A stretch of 64,000 nt of DNA, taken from Cristatella mucedo (taxonomy: Eukaryota; Bryozoa; Phylactolaemata; Cristatellidae). Each line of letters begins with the position of its first letter. Position 1 is the first letter of the stretch. Made by a program: the position numbers and the translations under genes. Under the pieces are notes generated by a model. The model was not told where the DNA came from and ran no database searches. It worked only from the letters and a program-made list of their open reading frames with translations. The DNA is taken from positions 900,001 to 964,000 of the forward strand of contig WPIO01000133.1 of the NCBI GenBank assembly GCA_009760855.2, given 5' to 3'. Shown here piece after piece: positions 24,060-35,300 of this stretch.

Positions 24060-24690
24060 CTCAAACCCAGTCGCAATTTGGAGAGCGCAGCCGACAGGAA
24101 ATGTGGTTTCATACGATGAAATGGAAACGAAAACTCAGAGATTCCGTTCTGTGGTCGAGCAGAGCTCGAGGCACACGGACGCCCGGGTTGCGGTGGCCTG
24201 CACTCACTCGCGGCGGAATGCGACGCCGCCGCTGCTCGGGCAGCGGCCGCTGCGCGGCGGCCGCTGCCCGAGCAGCGAGCGAGGGGCGGCGCTGATTCCA
24301 GCGCGCGCTCCGGATCGCGTAACGCACGGCTCGGCCACCCTCTCTGACTCACCTCCTTCTCCTCCTCCTCCTCCTCCCCCCCCCCGGGTCCGACGCAGCT
24401 CGCTCCTCTGGTACTTTGCGGCTGCGCCGGCTGGCAGAAAACTCGCTGCAGGCAATTAGCGGGCTGCGAAATTGCCCGCCCTCGAAAAGTCGGCTTCCCG
24501 TGCCGGCGGTCTCATCGTCGCGCGTCCTCCGCCATCCGAAGCTGCGGACGTCAGACAACGTTTGGCTTCGGTATAGGCAGCGGCGTAGTGCGTCGCTTCG
24601 TGCGGAGCATCCGACGCTTCCGGCGGCCCAGCAGCGCCGTCCGCCGGAGCAGGAAGCGACGAAAAGCGCCCATACTGCAGCGTAACATTA
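24060..24690. other. CpG-rich block, no gene recognised
   Basis: Contains the hairpin at 24,230 and a short CTCCTCCTCC run at 24,355-24,385. Plus and minus open frames overlap and neither shows a domain. A promoter or first-exon region is possible. Confidence 0.4.
24230..24277. other. Perfect 21-bp hairpin, 6-nt loop
   Basis: The arm 24,230-24,250 (CGCTGCTCGGGCAGCGG...) is the exact reverse complement of 24,257-24,277; the loop is TGCGCG. Both arms contain the 8-bp palindrome GCGGCCGC. Confidence 0.95.
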
Positions 24691-25010
24691 AGTCCTTATC
24701 CGGTGCGTAGATAAGTCTATTTGGGAGCAGCTGAGGGTTAGATGTTCAACAGCGGCCTCTGCGTAAATCAGCGGCTTGGTGGTCAAGAGCTCAAATCAGC
24801 TAAAAATGCTCAGGCCGTATCCGGACGCACAACCAACTGACTGCCTATCTCGTGGCGTCGGCTTTTATGCGGCCTCGGCCACAGACTACCGCATAATTGG
24901 TTCCTAGCCCATACAATTAAGGAACCGCAGACGAATAATCAACCTCAGTCTTAATCTGGCTGACTTAACTCACCACCGTTTCATTCCATCATTCGAATAT
25001 CTGCCACTAG
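24690..25010. other. Unique sequence, nothing recognised
   Basis: Moderate GC, stops in all frames, no repeat family identified. Confidence 0.4.
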
Positions 25011-25118
25011 CGATAAAGTTTCAGGCAATCATGCTTCCTTTGCAGCAAATGTAAAGGGTCTAGAGAGAGAGATTGAGTTCTCTGGGGGTGCTTTATCAAG
25101 TGTGTTATTATTATTATA
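25010..25118 (+). mobile_element. L2 (family A) 3' terminus
   Basis: GCAGCAAATGTAAAGGGTCT, TTGAGTTCTCTGGGGGTGCT and a TTATTATTATTATAA tail identify the L2 3' end. Confidence 0.8.
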
Positions 25119-25133
25119 AGGTCAGCTGCGCCG

Positions 25134-25838
<705 letters not shown>

Positions 25839-25849
25839 CTTACGCTCTC

Positions 25850-26295
25850 AGAGGATTGTCACTCTTCAGTGAGCTCTGCGAGTGAGGCGATGCGGTGTGC
25901 CCATCGCGCTTGCGCAGTGATCGCTCCAATAAATTAGTGCCACTACGGGGGCTGCACAGGACCGAATCCAACTAGCAGAACCAAACGAAGGTGAATGCAC
26001 GCAGCGCTGCCGCGGTCTCTGCACGGCGCATTTGACCTCTAGTCTGTAAACAAAGACCAATATGTCTTTTGTGCAGCGGGTGATAAACTCACGATCAGTA
26101 GAGCGGCTTTGGGCTCCCGGAGGTGACCCAGTAGCGGGGCGCTGCAGGCATGTCACCGGTTACGCCCTAATAAGCAGCCCGCGGAGCCTTGGTAATTCCT
26201 CTTCCGGAGTGGCTACCGCAGTTTCAAGTCGCTTCTTCGGACTGATAAGACCGCGCGAGCCTCACTCGGGTCAGTTGGCGGCACTGCGCGTGCAA
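25850..26295. other. Unique sequence, no gene seen
   Basis: Plus frame 26,062-26,361 runs into an L2 tail. No domain is visible and no splice context stands out. Confidence 0.4.
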
Positions 26296-26297
26296 TG

Positions 26298-27725
26298 TTA
26301 TAATAATAATAATAATATTGCACTTGATAAAGCGCCCTCAGAGAACTTAATCTCTTTCTAGGCGCTTTACATTTGCTGCAAAGTGATACGCAATAGAATA
26401 GTAAGTAAAATCATGCTTGAAAAACAAACAAAATGAATAACATGGTTAGGGGTTACATGCACTGGGTCAGCATGCAAATGTGGTTAGTGGCAGCATGAAC
26501 AGTGTCAGCACGCATAAGCACATCAAGGACGAATCACAAGGACCCACTAAATGCTGTCCTAAATAGGTATGTTTTTAAGTTTCTTTTAAATGTGGTCAGG
26601 TCAGGGGATGTTCTGATGCAGGTCGGGAGGGAGTTCCAGGCTGTGGGAGCATACGAGCTAAATGCACGGTCTCCAAAGGATTTAAGGTTTGTACGAGGTA
26701 TTTCTAGACTGTTGGATTCCGAAAAGCGAGTGCTACGATGCTTTGCCTGATGGGGTAGTATATCTGACAGATAGGCTGGAGCCATAGAATGAAGAGACCT
26801 AAAAGTGAGCGACAAAACCTTGAAGTCAATCCGTTGCTTGACTGGTAACCAGTGCAGGTCGGCGAGAAGTGGAGTAATGTGGCAACTGCGACTCTCACGA
26901 CAGACAAGCCTAGCTGCAGAGTTTTGCACCAGCTGCAATCGCCTGATCGCACATGCTGGTAGGCCAGTAAGCAGTGAGTTGCAGAAGTCGAGACGAGATG
27001 TCACGAATGCATGGACCAACTTGGACGTGGTATCCTTATCTAAACAAGCCCTAATTTTAGCAATGTTATGAAGCTGAAAATAGGCTGATTTGACTGTGGA
27101 GCTGATGTGGTCGTCTAACGAGAGGTCGCTTTGGAATATGACACCTAGATTTCGAGCTGATGCAACTGGAGATATGCTGGCAGAGCCAATTTTGAAAGTC
27201 AGCCTTTCCAATTTCTGAATAACACTAGGTTTGCCCATAACTAGTAAGTTGGTTTTATCATCATCGTTTAGTTTTAGAAAATTTGCTGCCATCCATGATC
27301 GGATGTCATCAATGCATGCAGCAAGTGAGTTGAGAGAATTTGAGGTGCTCGAAGGCTGGGAGGGATCAAAGCAAAGGTACAACTGAGTGTCATCCGCATA
27401 GAAGTGAAAGCCTAGATTGTGCTTGGCAATCACATCAGCGAGAGGGAGAGTATAAACGGTGAAAAGGACCGGACCTAGCACAGAGCCCTGAGGTACTCCA
27501 TATTTTAGAGGTTCTTCAGATGATCTTTGTCCATTCACGTCAACACTCTGGAGTCTCCCACTGAGATAGGACCTGAACCACTGCAGAGCAGTGCCAGTGA
27601 TGCCCAGGCGAGATGAGAGGCGCTCTAGAAGTACTTTGTGATCGATGGTATCAAAAGCTGCCGAAAGATCGAGCAAAACAAGAAGAGACACTCTACCCAT
27701 GTCTGCATTCCTAAGTAGGTCGTTG
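26298..27725 (-). mobile_element. L2 (family A) retrotransposon, 5'-truncated, best copy in the window
   Basis: On the minus strand it runs from NDLLRNADMGRVSLLVLLDL at the right, through the reverse transcriptase palm and C-terminal region, to a 3' UTR and a (TTA)n tail at 26,298-26,317. The 3' end GCGCCTAGAAAGAGATTAAG...GAGGGCGC can fold into a stem. The 5' part (endonuclease and any ORF1) is missing, as is usual for target-primed reverse transcription. Other L2-A pieces in the window are degraded relatives. Confidence 0.93.
26534..27700 (-). CDS. L2-clade reverse transcriptase, partial ORF2
   Basis: An uninterrupted frame of 388 codons, stop included in the L2 3' region. Reverse transcriptase motifs in order: LVLLDLSAAFDTIDH (motif A, catalytic Asp), GVPQGSVLGP (motif B), FYADDTQLY (motif C with the catalytic DD pair), DKTNLLVMGK (motif D) and SPVASARNLGVIFQSD (motif E region). 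The C-terminal half ends with LKSFGDRAFSSYAPTAWNSL and FKRNLKTYLFRTAF, hallmarks of L2/CR1-type ORF2 tails. The endonuclease domain and palm start are missing, and the initiator Met is just the first Met inside the truncated frame. It is unlikely to act alone, but no stop or frameshift is seen, so insertion is fairly recent. Confidence 0.93.
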   Translation of the reverse strand: MGRVSLLVLLDLSAAFDTIDHKVLLERLSSRLGITGTALQWFRSYLSGRLQSVDVNGQRSSEEPLKYGVPQGSVLGPVLFTVYTLPLADVIAKHNLGFHFYADDTQLYLCFDPSQPSSTSNSLNSLAACIDDIRSWMAANFLKLNDDDKTNLLVMGKPSVIQKLERLTFKIGSASISPVASARNLGVIFQSDLSLDDHISSTVKSAYFQLHNIAKIRACLDKDTTSKLVHAFVTSRLDFCNSLLTGLPACAIRRLQLVQNSAARLVCRESRSCHITPLLADLHWLPVKQRIDFKVLSLTFRSLHSMAPAYLSDILPHQAKHRSTRFSESNSLEIPRTNLKSFGDRAFSSYAPTAWNSLPTCIRTSPDLTTFKRNLKTYLFRTAFSGSL

Positions 27726-27822
27726 TATGTTCAATCATGCATCCTTTACAGCGCATTTAAAGTGATTGGAAAGAGATTGGGTTCTCTGAGGGCACTGTAC
27801 AAACGCAGTGTTATTATTATAA
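27722..27822 (+). mobile_element. L2 (family A) 3' terminus
   Basis: GCGCATTTAAAGTGATTGGA, GGGTTCTCTGAGGGCACTGT and a TTATTATTAT tail. It abuts the truncated 5' end of the minus-strand L2. Confidence 0.75.
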
Positions 27823-27829
27823 CGCCCAC

Positions 27830-28985
27830 AGACCCGACGCTAGCAATCAGCCAACGACAGCGACGCAGCGTTCGTTGTTCTGCATGCAGCGCTGGCAACA
27901 GCACCGTAATAAAAAAAAGAAAGCATAAACATTAGCCTGCATATTACGGCCGATACGGCAGGTGACTTCCAGTAAATTCGCTTACAGCTGACTGTAAGCA
28001 GCTCCCGCTCAGCGACCTCTCGCTCACCGATAGACAGACCGCCACTCCAAGAGAGCAACTTACGTCAGGCCCCATCCGTTATATAATGACCAAGTTGTGA
28101 GACATACAATAATCTCTCTATCGTACGTAGTCATAAAGCACGCTGCTCGCGAGCCTCGGCGGCTTGTGGCGGCTATTTCATAAGGGGCTCTCAGTTGTAA
28201 TTCAGCGGCCAAGGTCGCGTTTCGTAATCGCGGGGCATTGCTGGGCTACGAAATTTTTTCTTTCTTTTCTAAGATGAGGATGAAAAGTGTGAGACTCCTA
28301 TTGCGCGCTTAGAATACGTGCCGAGTCAGCTTCTAGAGCGAGGCAATAATTTCAAGAGTTAATTCTGTTGAGACGCCTTTAAGATGACTGCCATGCTGCT
28401 CGCCATTTGCGCAAAGCTACAAGCCATTCGAAGGATATACACCAATCCCGTTACGGACCAGCCTAAAGATGTCTGCGTGGTTGGGCGGCGTTAGCGTACA
28501 CCACGTGAAGCATTATGAAATGAAGTATATCTGCATTTCTATTTGGATGTGGCTGACGAGCCGTTTTCCGGGGAACGCCCTCTAGCAGTGCCGCTCCTCC
28601 AAGGTGTCGCTGCTAGGCGGGAAGGGTGACCCGCTCTCGCGATATTCGCTATAGAGCTGCTAATTAAACATTCCAAAGGCAGCCTTTTAGGTTTGGGTCT
28701 CCGCTTCATGCTTTCTTATTCCGTACAATGCATCCACTTTTTTTTTTTTACTTGGCTCTTAACGGGCTTTCGGGGGGGCGCCACTTCGGTGCCAAGCTTC
28801 AGGCAAGCTCGAGAACGAGGCCTGTGCCAGTAGCGAGACCTAATGGAATGACTGGCCGCTGGCCTTCGGCGTGCGCATCCGGGCACTGCTTCAGCTTCGT
28901 GGCTTAGAAGGGCTTTTGAGAGATCCTGGTCCAAATCAGACTATTGAGAGGCAATACCCCCGGATTCCTCTGGCCGCAGAATTCA
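27830..28985. other. Unique sequence, no gene seen
   Basis: Over 1.1 kb with stops in all frames and only short open stretches. It includes poly-T runs at 28,739-28,750 and a G-run at 28,774-28,781. No repeat family or exon recognised. Confidence 0.4.
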
Positions 28986-28987
28986 GC

Positions 28988-29128
28988 TGGTTTGGTCTAG
29001 CGGTTAAGGTGCTCGCCCCGACCAAGGTCTGACTGAAGTCGTGGGTTCGAGCCCCGAGGCATATTTGAAGCGCCTGAATAGAGATTAAGTTCTCTTGGGG
29101 CGCTATATAAATGAATTATATATATTAT
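28988..29128 (+). mobile_element. tRNA-derived SINE with L2-like tail (family 1)
   Basis: GGTTTGGTCTAGCGGTTAAG, B-box GTGGGTTCGAGCCCC, tail TTCTCTTGGGGCGCTATATA then AATGAATTATATATATTATA. It differs from the 5,348 copy by only a few bases, so this family was active recently. Confidence 0.9.
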
Positions 29129-29394
29129 ATATGTCATATGTTCATTTTATTTTGCGTTCTGAAACCCGATTGTGACAGCCCTCCACACGACCTGTCGTCG
29201 GGCTGGGTAGAGCGACCGAGCAACAAGTCTGCTGGCTCCAACACCAAAACCTCTATTTCACGCAACGCCGGCCAAGCCCAGTCTACACCCACTCGACGGC
29301 TGCCGGCGTCGAGGGCTCTCGCCCTCCCCATACCGTTGCACTCCTTCGGCAGCCCTTATATTCCATGCATGGGTTGTTTTTCGCACGGTCGGGC

Positions 29395-29918
29395 CATTGT
29401 TTTGTCGCTCACTTTTAGGTCACTTCATTCTATGGCTCCAGCCTATCTGTCAGATATACTACCCCATCAGGTCAAGCATCGTACCACCCGCTTTTCGGAA
29501 TCCAAAAGTCTAGAAATACCTCATACAAACCTTAAATCCTTTGGAGACCGTGCATTTAGTTCATATGCTCCCAAAGCCTGGAACTCCCTCCCGACCTGCG
29601 TCAGAACATCCCCAGACCTGACCACATTTAAAGGAACCTAAAAACACACCTATTTAGGACAGCATTTAGTGGGTCCCTGTGATTCGTCCTTGATGTGCTT
29701 ATGCGTGCTGACACTGTGCATGCTGCCACTAACCACATTTGCATGCTGACCCTGTGCATGTCACCTCTAACAATATTATTCATTTCGTTTGTTTTTCAAG
29801 CATGATTTTACTTACCATTCAATTGCATTTCATTTTACAGCCAATGTAAAGCGCCTAGAGAGAGATTAAGTTCTCTGAGGGCGCTTTATCAAGTGAATTA
29901 TTATTATTATTATTATCG
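29395..29918 (+). mobile_element. L2 (family A) 3' fragment
   Basis: The plus frame reads LTFRSLHSMAPAYLSDILPH, then FSESKSLEIPHTNLKSFGDR and a stop, followed by 3' UTR, GAGGGCGCTTTATCAAGTGA and (TTA)n. A clean 5'-truncated copy closely related to the element at 26,298. Confidence 0.92.
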
Positions 29919-30069
29919 TTCGTTCCGAACCCGCCCGACAGCTGGCGGAAGTTTGTGGTAGATTGAAGTCCCCACAGATGCCGCCAATGCATGGATTTGG
30001 GCAGGACTGCCGAGTCATCGTCTGTGCCCTTCCACGGGTCTTGAGCTTGTGGCTGCTGCGTAGGCAGCT

Positions 30070-30423
<354 letters not shown>

Positions 30424-30735
30424 ATGTAATGTAATGTAATGTATCTCCGTCTGTAACTCCACAAAGTCATAAAGACCATGTGGGTGTTACGCAGGAGAGT
30501 TTTGTATAGCGCACTCACCGCCTAAGCAGCTTTCGGTACGCATTCGGTAGCCAACAGACTTCGTCTCACGCAACAAAGAGAAAGTGGGAAGCATAGCTGA
30601 GTCAGGAGAGCAGTTGAGGTAGTGAGTAGCATAGAAGTAGCAGCTCGGGACCGCTGAAAAGGATGAGCCATAGTCGGCAGTAGGAGAGTAGTTGTCGTTG
30701 TGTAAAAGCTTGATATTGACAATAATACTAATCAT
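30424..30735 (-). mobile_element. L2-type (family B) 3' fragment
   Basis: The minus strand ends in (TACAT)n (plus AATGTAATGTAATGTA at 30,428). It includes the family B 3' UTR (GTGAGTGCGCTATACAAAAC) and part of the C-terminal frame (TADYGSSFSAVPSCYFYATH). Confidence 0.85.
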
Positions 30736-31190
30736 ACACTTGAACCTATTGGTGGGGACCCGGGTCACCTCAAAGGGCCCGTGCTCAAAGTGATTCAATT
30801 CATTATTTTCTAGGAAATAGTCAAAATCCTAGAAAAACCTTCAGTTACACCTGCCATGTTAAAAACACCGGACGCCAGCGCAGTTTCCGCATCCGCTCGC
30901 GGCGCCGTACATGGAGTTCGCGAAGAAAAAACTGGCGATCCTTGTCGTTACATCGAAGGCGAAGCCCGGGCGCGCCCGGAGAACCCTCCCCCAGCTCTAC
31001 AGCCTGGGCCAGACCTCACTCATGTCTTTCTTCGCCATCAAGTGAAGAATAAAAATTGAACTCTGATCGCGGTATAGCTTGTTTGACCAAAAGAAGACGA
31101 TTGAGCCGACAGCGAGGTTTATCTGACTATTATTGGCGGCGTTATAGAGTTTTTGGGAGACCCGGCATCCGGGTCCCCACCAATGGGCTC
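30736..31190. other. Unique sequence, no gene seen
   Basis: Contains a short plus frame from 30,856 with no domain. GTGGGGACCCGGGT at 30,752 and ACCCGGCATCCGGGTCCCCAC at about 31,160 form near-complementary ends, possibly termini of an unrecognised element. Confidence 0.4.
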
Positions 31191-31195
31191 ATTTG

Positions 31196-31535
31196 CTAGA
31201 GCGCCCTCAGAGAACTCAATCTCTTTCTAGGCGCTGTATATTTGCTGCAAAGGAAGCACGGTCGAATGGTTAGTGATAGCATGCTCAATGGCAATAAACG
31301 TAGCATGTTTAGAGGCGACATGCACAGGGTTAGCATGTATTCATGGATGTATGGCAGCATGCACAGTGTCAGCACGTATACGCACGCAAATGACGAATCA
31401 CGTGGACCCATCTAAATGCTGCGATAAAAATGTATGCTTTTAGCTTCCTTTTAAATGCCGCCAAGTCGGTGGACGTCGTGACGCCAGTCGGAAATGAGTT
31501 CCAGGCTTTGGGAGCAGACGAGCTAAATTTTGGCA
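31196..31535 (-). mobile_element. L2 (family A) 3' fragment
   Basis: GCGCCCTCAGAGAACTCAATCTC at the left, and the antisense of the C-terminal coding part (CCAGGCTTTGGGAGCAGACG) at the right. No (TTA)n tail remains. Confidence 0.8.
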
Positions 31536-31554
31536 ATATTAGCCACGCCACACG

Positions 31555-32300
31555 CACGAGCGGCCGCCGATCAAGTCGTCCCTCGGACCGTCGGCCCTGC
31601 GGCGCATTTGGAGCAGACGGCCTGATGACGCAGCTTCCGATTAGAGCGGCGCTGAGATGGCGCTGCCGAGCGGCGGACGCCGCGCAAAAAGCGCCGCCGG
31701 AACAGTGCAACCGGCGAGCGCCCGAGCCGCCGCCATGCTTTCCCGATTCGCCGTCGAGTCAGCAGCCGGCGGCGCCGGTACGTCGCGCGCCGAAAGCAGC
31801 GGAGCGGACGAGCGGCGAGCGCGTTCTCGGCGCACGGACGACCAAAGTTCAGCAGCCGCCGCCGCCGGGTGTTTTGCTGCTCGCCGCAGGCAGCGGGCCT
31901 GCGGGCGGGTCGCTGCGACCACCGCGGCTCGCGCTATCCGCGGGCGCTCGCGCGCGAGCCACATTCAGCGGCCCGCCGCTTGCCCGATGCTGCCGACTGC
32001 ACGAGACTCCGCCGCCATCGCCGGCGGCTGCGGCGGAGGCGACAGCCGAGCCGCGTGCCGCCGCGCCCGGAACGCCGCTCGCGGACTCGATCGCGGCGGC
32101 GGCGGCGGGTCACTGGTGAGCATGAGCGGCCCGCCACTCGAGAGTCGTACGGCCGCAGGTGAGTGGGCGGGGCGGCTTCCGCGTCCGCGCGAGACGACCC
32201 GCCCGCCCAGTATAGTGGCGCCACTGCGCGCCAGCGACCGCTGCCCGGTCAGGCCAGGGTCGGGCGGAGGCGCCGCTAGGTACGCCGCTAACACGCAGCC
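31555..32300 (+). promoter_or_regulatory. CpG-rich block, likely promoter and first exon of the REEP-type gene
   Basis: CpG-dense sequence directly upstream of the REEP exons on the same strand. Two strong donors lie near its right side: CACTGGTGAGCATG (GT at 32,116) and GCCGCAGGTGAGTGGG (GT at 32,159). This is the usual arrangement for a CpG-island promoter with alternative first-exon ends. No TATA box is evident. Confidence 0.5.
32123..32158 (+). CDS. REEP5: Candidate first coding exon of the REEP-type gene
   Basis: ATG at 32,123 gives MSGPPLESRTAA and stops one base into a codon at a strong donor (CAGGTGAGT). That phase fits exon 34,677, which needs one base before its first full codon; the join reads ESRTAAALAATAAVALVALA. 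REEP5/6 proteins normally have a longer soluble N-terminus, so this start is only one possibility. The frame is also open further upstream. Confidence 0.35.
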
Positions 32301-35300
32301 GGATAAGAGAGCGTTTCGTCCACCGAACGCGATTTTACAAATAACAGGCTCCTTTATAATAAGAAGAACCTTTCGATTCCTAAATGTTTGGTTACGCCGG
32401 TTTAGTTTAACTGGCCGTGAGAAAGCGTCGGCTGCCGGCTACGTTTGTAACGCAGCTGCTGGCTACCTTTGTAACGAAGCGCCAGAATGCTAGCCGTTAG
32501 CAATTCAAAGCGATGCGGCGGCAGTTTAAGCAAGAAGTTGGCGATAGCATTGCGAGTCTACTTCGACGTTCTCTGCTTATTTAAGCGGTCGTCCGCGCTC
32601 GCGATGACCCGCCGACTGGTGGCGCCACCGCACGGCAGTGGAAGCGGTTACCCTACGCTCCGGCGCCCTTTTTTTGCACGCATACAATACGGTGCCGAAT
32701 GGCACCGAAATGGTACGGTCGGTCGGTCGGTCGGTCGGTCGTCGGCAATTTTTCCGCCGCAATCGCTGCGCTCTGACGCGCGAGCGCCCGCAAGCGCGAG
32801 AGCTCGCTGGGATTACGTTTGCGGATCGGCTGCAAATAGCCGGCCGTTTCGTACCGCTAAATCGCCGCCCTCCGGCCGCCCTCCGGCCGCCCTCCGGCCG
32901 CCCTCCGGCCGCCCTCCGGCCGCCCTCCGGCCGCCCTCCGGCCGCCCTCCGGCCGCCCTCCGGCCGCCCTCCGGCCGCCCTCCGGCCGCCCTCCGGCCGC
33001 CCTCCGGCCGGCAGCGGGCTGCAGCGAACCTCGACGGCTTTCGCGTTTCCAGGCGGCGCCGTCGCGTGTCGCGTGGTGAATAAGCACTTCGCGGTTTTCC
33101 TTACTAAGCCCGGAGCGTTCTTTGCGTTTTCCGGCACTCTGAACGGTCTTTCGAGGGATGTTTTTCAGCTTTAGTCGTCTGTGCATTTGAATAAGTTGCC
33201 GAGAGTAGGCGATCTTGAATATCTTGCAAAAACATTTCGTCGGCGTGGAAGCGGCAGGAGTAAGTAAGCTTCCCGCAGCCCGTGGACGCGTACAGCAGAA
33301 GCTTGCGTCGCCAGCCACCTTCTGCTTGGAAGAGAACCTGAGAGAACGAGCGGGCTTAAAAGTGGTGCAGCTGTTTAGCCAGGGAGCCCAGCGGTGGGCA
33401 CATTGCAAGCACAATTTTCCGCTGTAATCTTTTTTCAGCCGGAACAAATCGCAATGCCTTTAGCAAAGAAGACATGAGACTGAGTTCTCCGATTTAAGGA
33501 CCAACCAAGCGGCCGCATGCAACGTTAAATTTGGAAATTCAATCACGGCGGCCAAAATCTGTGTGCCGCGTTTCCGCTCTGGCCTGCGCGGACGCTAGTT
33601 GACAGACGCTCCTTAGTTTGGCGTCCGTACGAGAAGCATGAAGAAATTGAAAATGCTGAGTTATCCACAGAAGTAGGTAGATTCTAGTCCTACGCAGCGC
33701 GCGGTCGAGCCGCGGCACCAGACTCGTAGGCAAGCAAATACAGCGAACCACATTTATATTCTTAGAATTTGCCGGTTCACGATGGCTCACTTGGTGTGGC
33801 AGTTGCTTTTCACGACCTCGATCCAGAGGTCGTGGGTTCGATTCCTATAGTGGGCGACCCTTTATTGCCGCTGCAAGTGGTGGTGATAGCAATAAAGGCT
33901 CATCTGTCGCTATACAAAAAAGGCTGTTGAATCAGCTAGTATCTTTTAAGTCACAAGTCTCTGCAAATGATGCAAAAACGAATCGGGGGCGGTGACTCGG
34001 TGCTAAACAAGCCGAGTAAGCCGCTAAATAAGCTAAAATAAAGCTATATATAAGAAAAAAATAAAGATAAATAAAGATAATATAGATAAAATAAAATAAA
34101 ATAAATAAAATAAAAATAAATAAAATAAAATAGATAAATAAAGATAATATAACAGAAGCTAAATAAGCCGAATCGAGCTATGCGTGAAAATGATATAGCC
34201 GAGGCTGCAGACGACGTCTATTTTAGGCATCCCGTATTAGCTCATTTAGCAGCCTCCTTTTTATAGTGACAGAGGAGCCTTAGCAGCCATCGCCACCGCT
34301 TGCAGTTGGCAATAAAAGATCAATAAAAGATCACTCACTGCAGGATTCGAACCTGCCACCTCAGTCGCGAAGGGCGAGCGCCCTACTCTCCTGGGCTACC
34401 AAAGCCCTAGGTTTCGAAGTTCTTCTGCCAGCCGCTACTTGGCCCACTCAAAGACCAGCTAACGATGCTCTTTTCAGAATGATGATGGAATTAGAGCCGA
34501 GCGCAAACTTTATATCTGCCACGACTGCTTGCGTGTTAGTTATTTTCTATGAAAGTGACACGAGGTTTTCAGCAGTTACAATGCCATTAATTTCTGTTGT
34601 TTGATAACTAATATGGAAAAAATTCTATTTTAAAGCTGTAGCCCTACCTTTCAACGTCTACATTTTCTCTCCACAGCTTTGGCTGCTACCGCTGCGGTGG
34701 CTTTGGTCGCACTCGCCATAGCAAATGGCTCCGTGGTCACGTGCAAAGTCGTCGGACTGGCCTATCCGGCTTATGCCACGTAAGTTTCTGCGCAATGGCT
34801 CCGACTTGCACGTCGCATTTTTCTACGCGTTACAATTGCGCACCGGTTAAATTGAACGTTTAAATATAATTATTTTGTATTGCGCCCTCAAAGAACCTAA
34901 TCTCTATTCAGGCGCTTCGCACATGCCACGGGGCTCGAGCCCTCGATCTCGGTTATCAAATACATCAACCTTGACCTCGGTCGTTTAAGGCGAGCACGTT
35001 TAACCAATCCGATTACTGTCCAGAGGACGATTCTAAAATACTTGCACTGCATGGGTGCTTGCAATTTAAAGGGTCAATGGATTATAATGTGATTATACGC
35101 GAGTAGCCAGGAACCTAATTCTAGAGCTTGCAGTGATTAAAGTTGCTGTTATAAAGATGTCAATTGCAATTGATCTTTAATAACAATAACTAAAACTCTT
35201 TCTAGGCACTTTACATTTGTTGGAAATTGTGCGTGTCAATTAGACAGTGAAAAAGGCAACGTCAGCACGCATAAGCACCCCACAAAGGTCAATTCACATT

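Noticed and set aside
32487-33447. Pro/Arg/Gly-rich 180-200-codon frames on both strands
   Set aside because: Produced by the 11-bp minisatellite, whose period leaves every frame open.
33779-33860. Functional tRNA gene at the family 2 heads (also 19,073 and 40,266)
   Set aside because: A repeated body and tail follow the A and B boxes in every copy; SINE structure.
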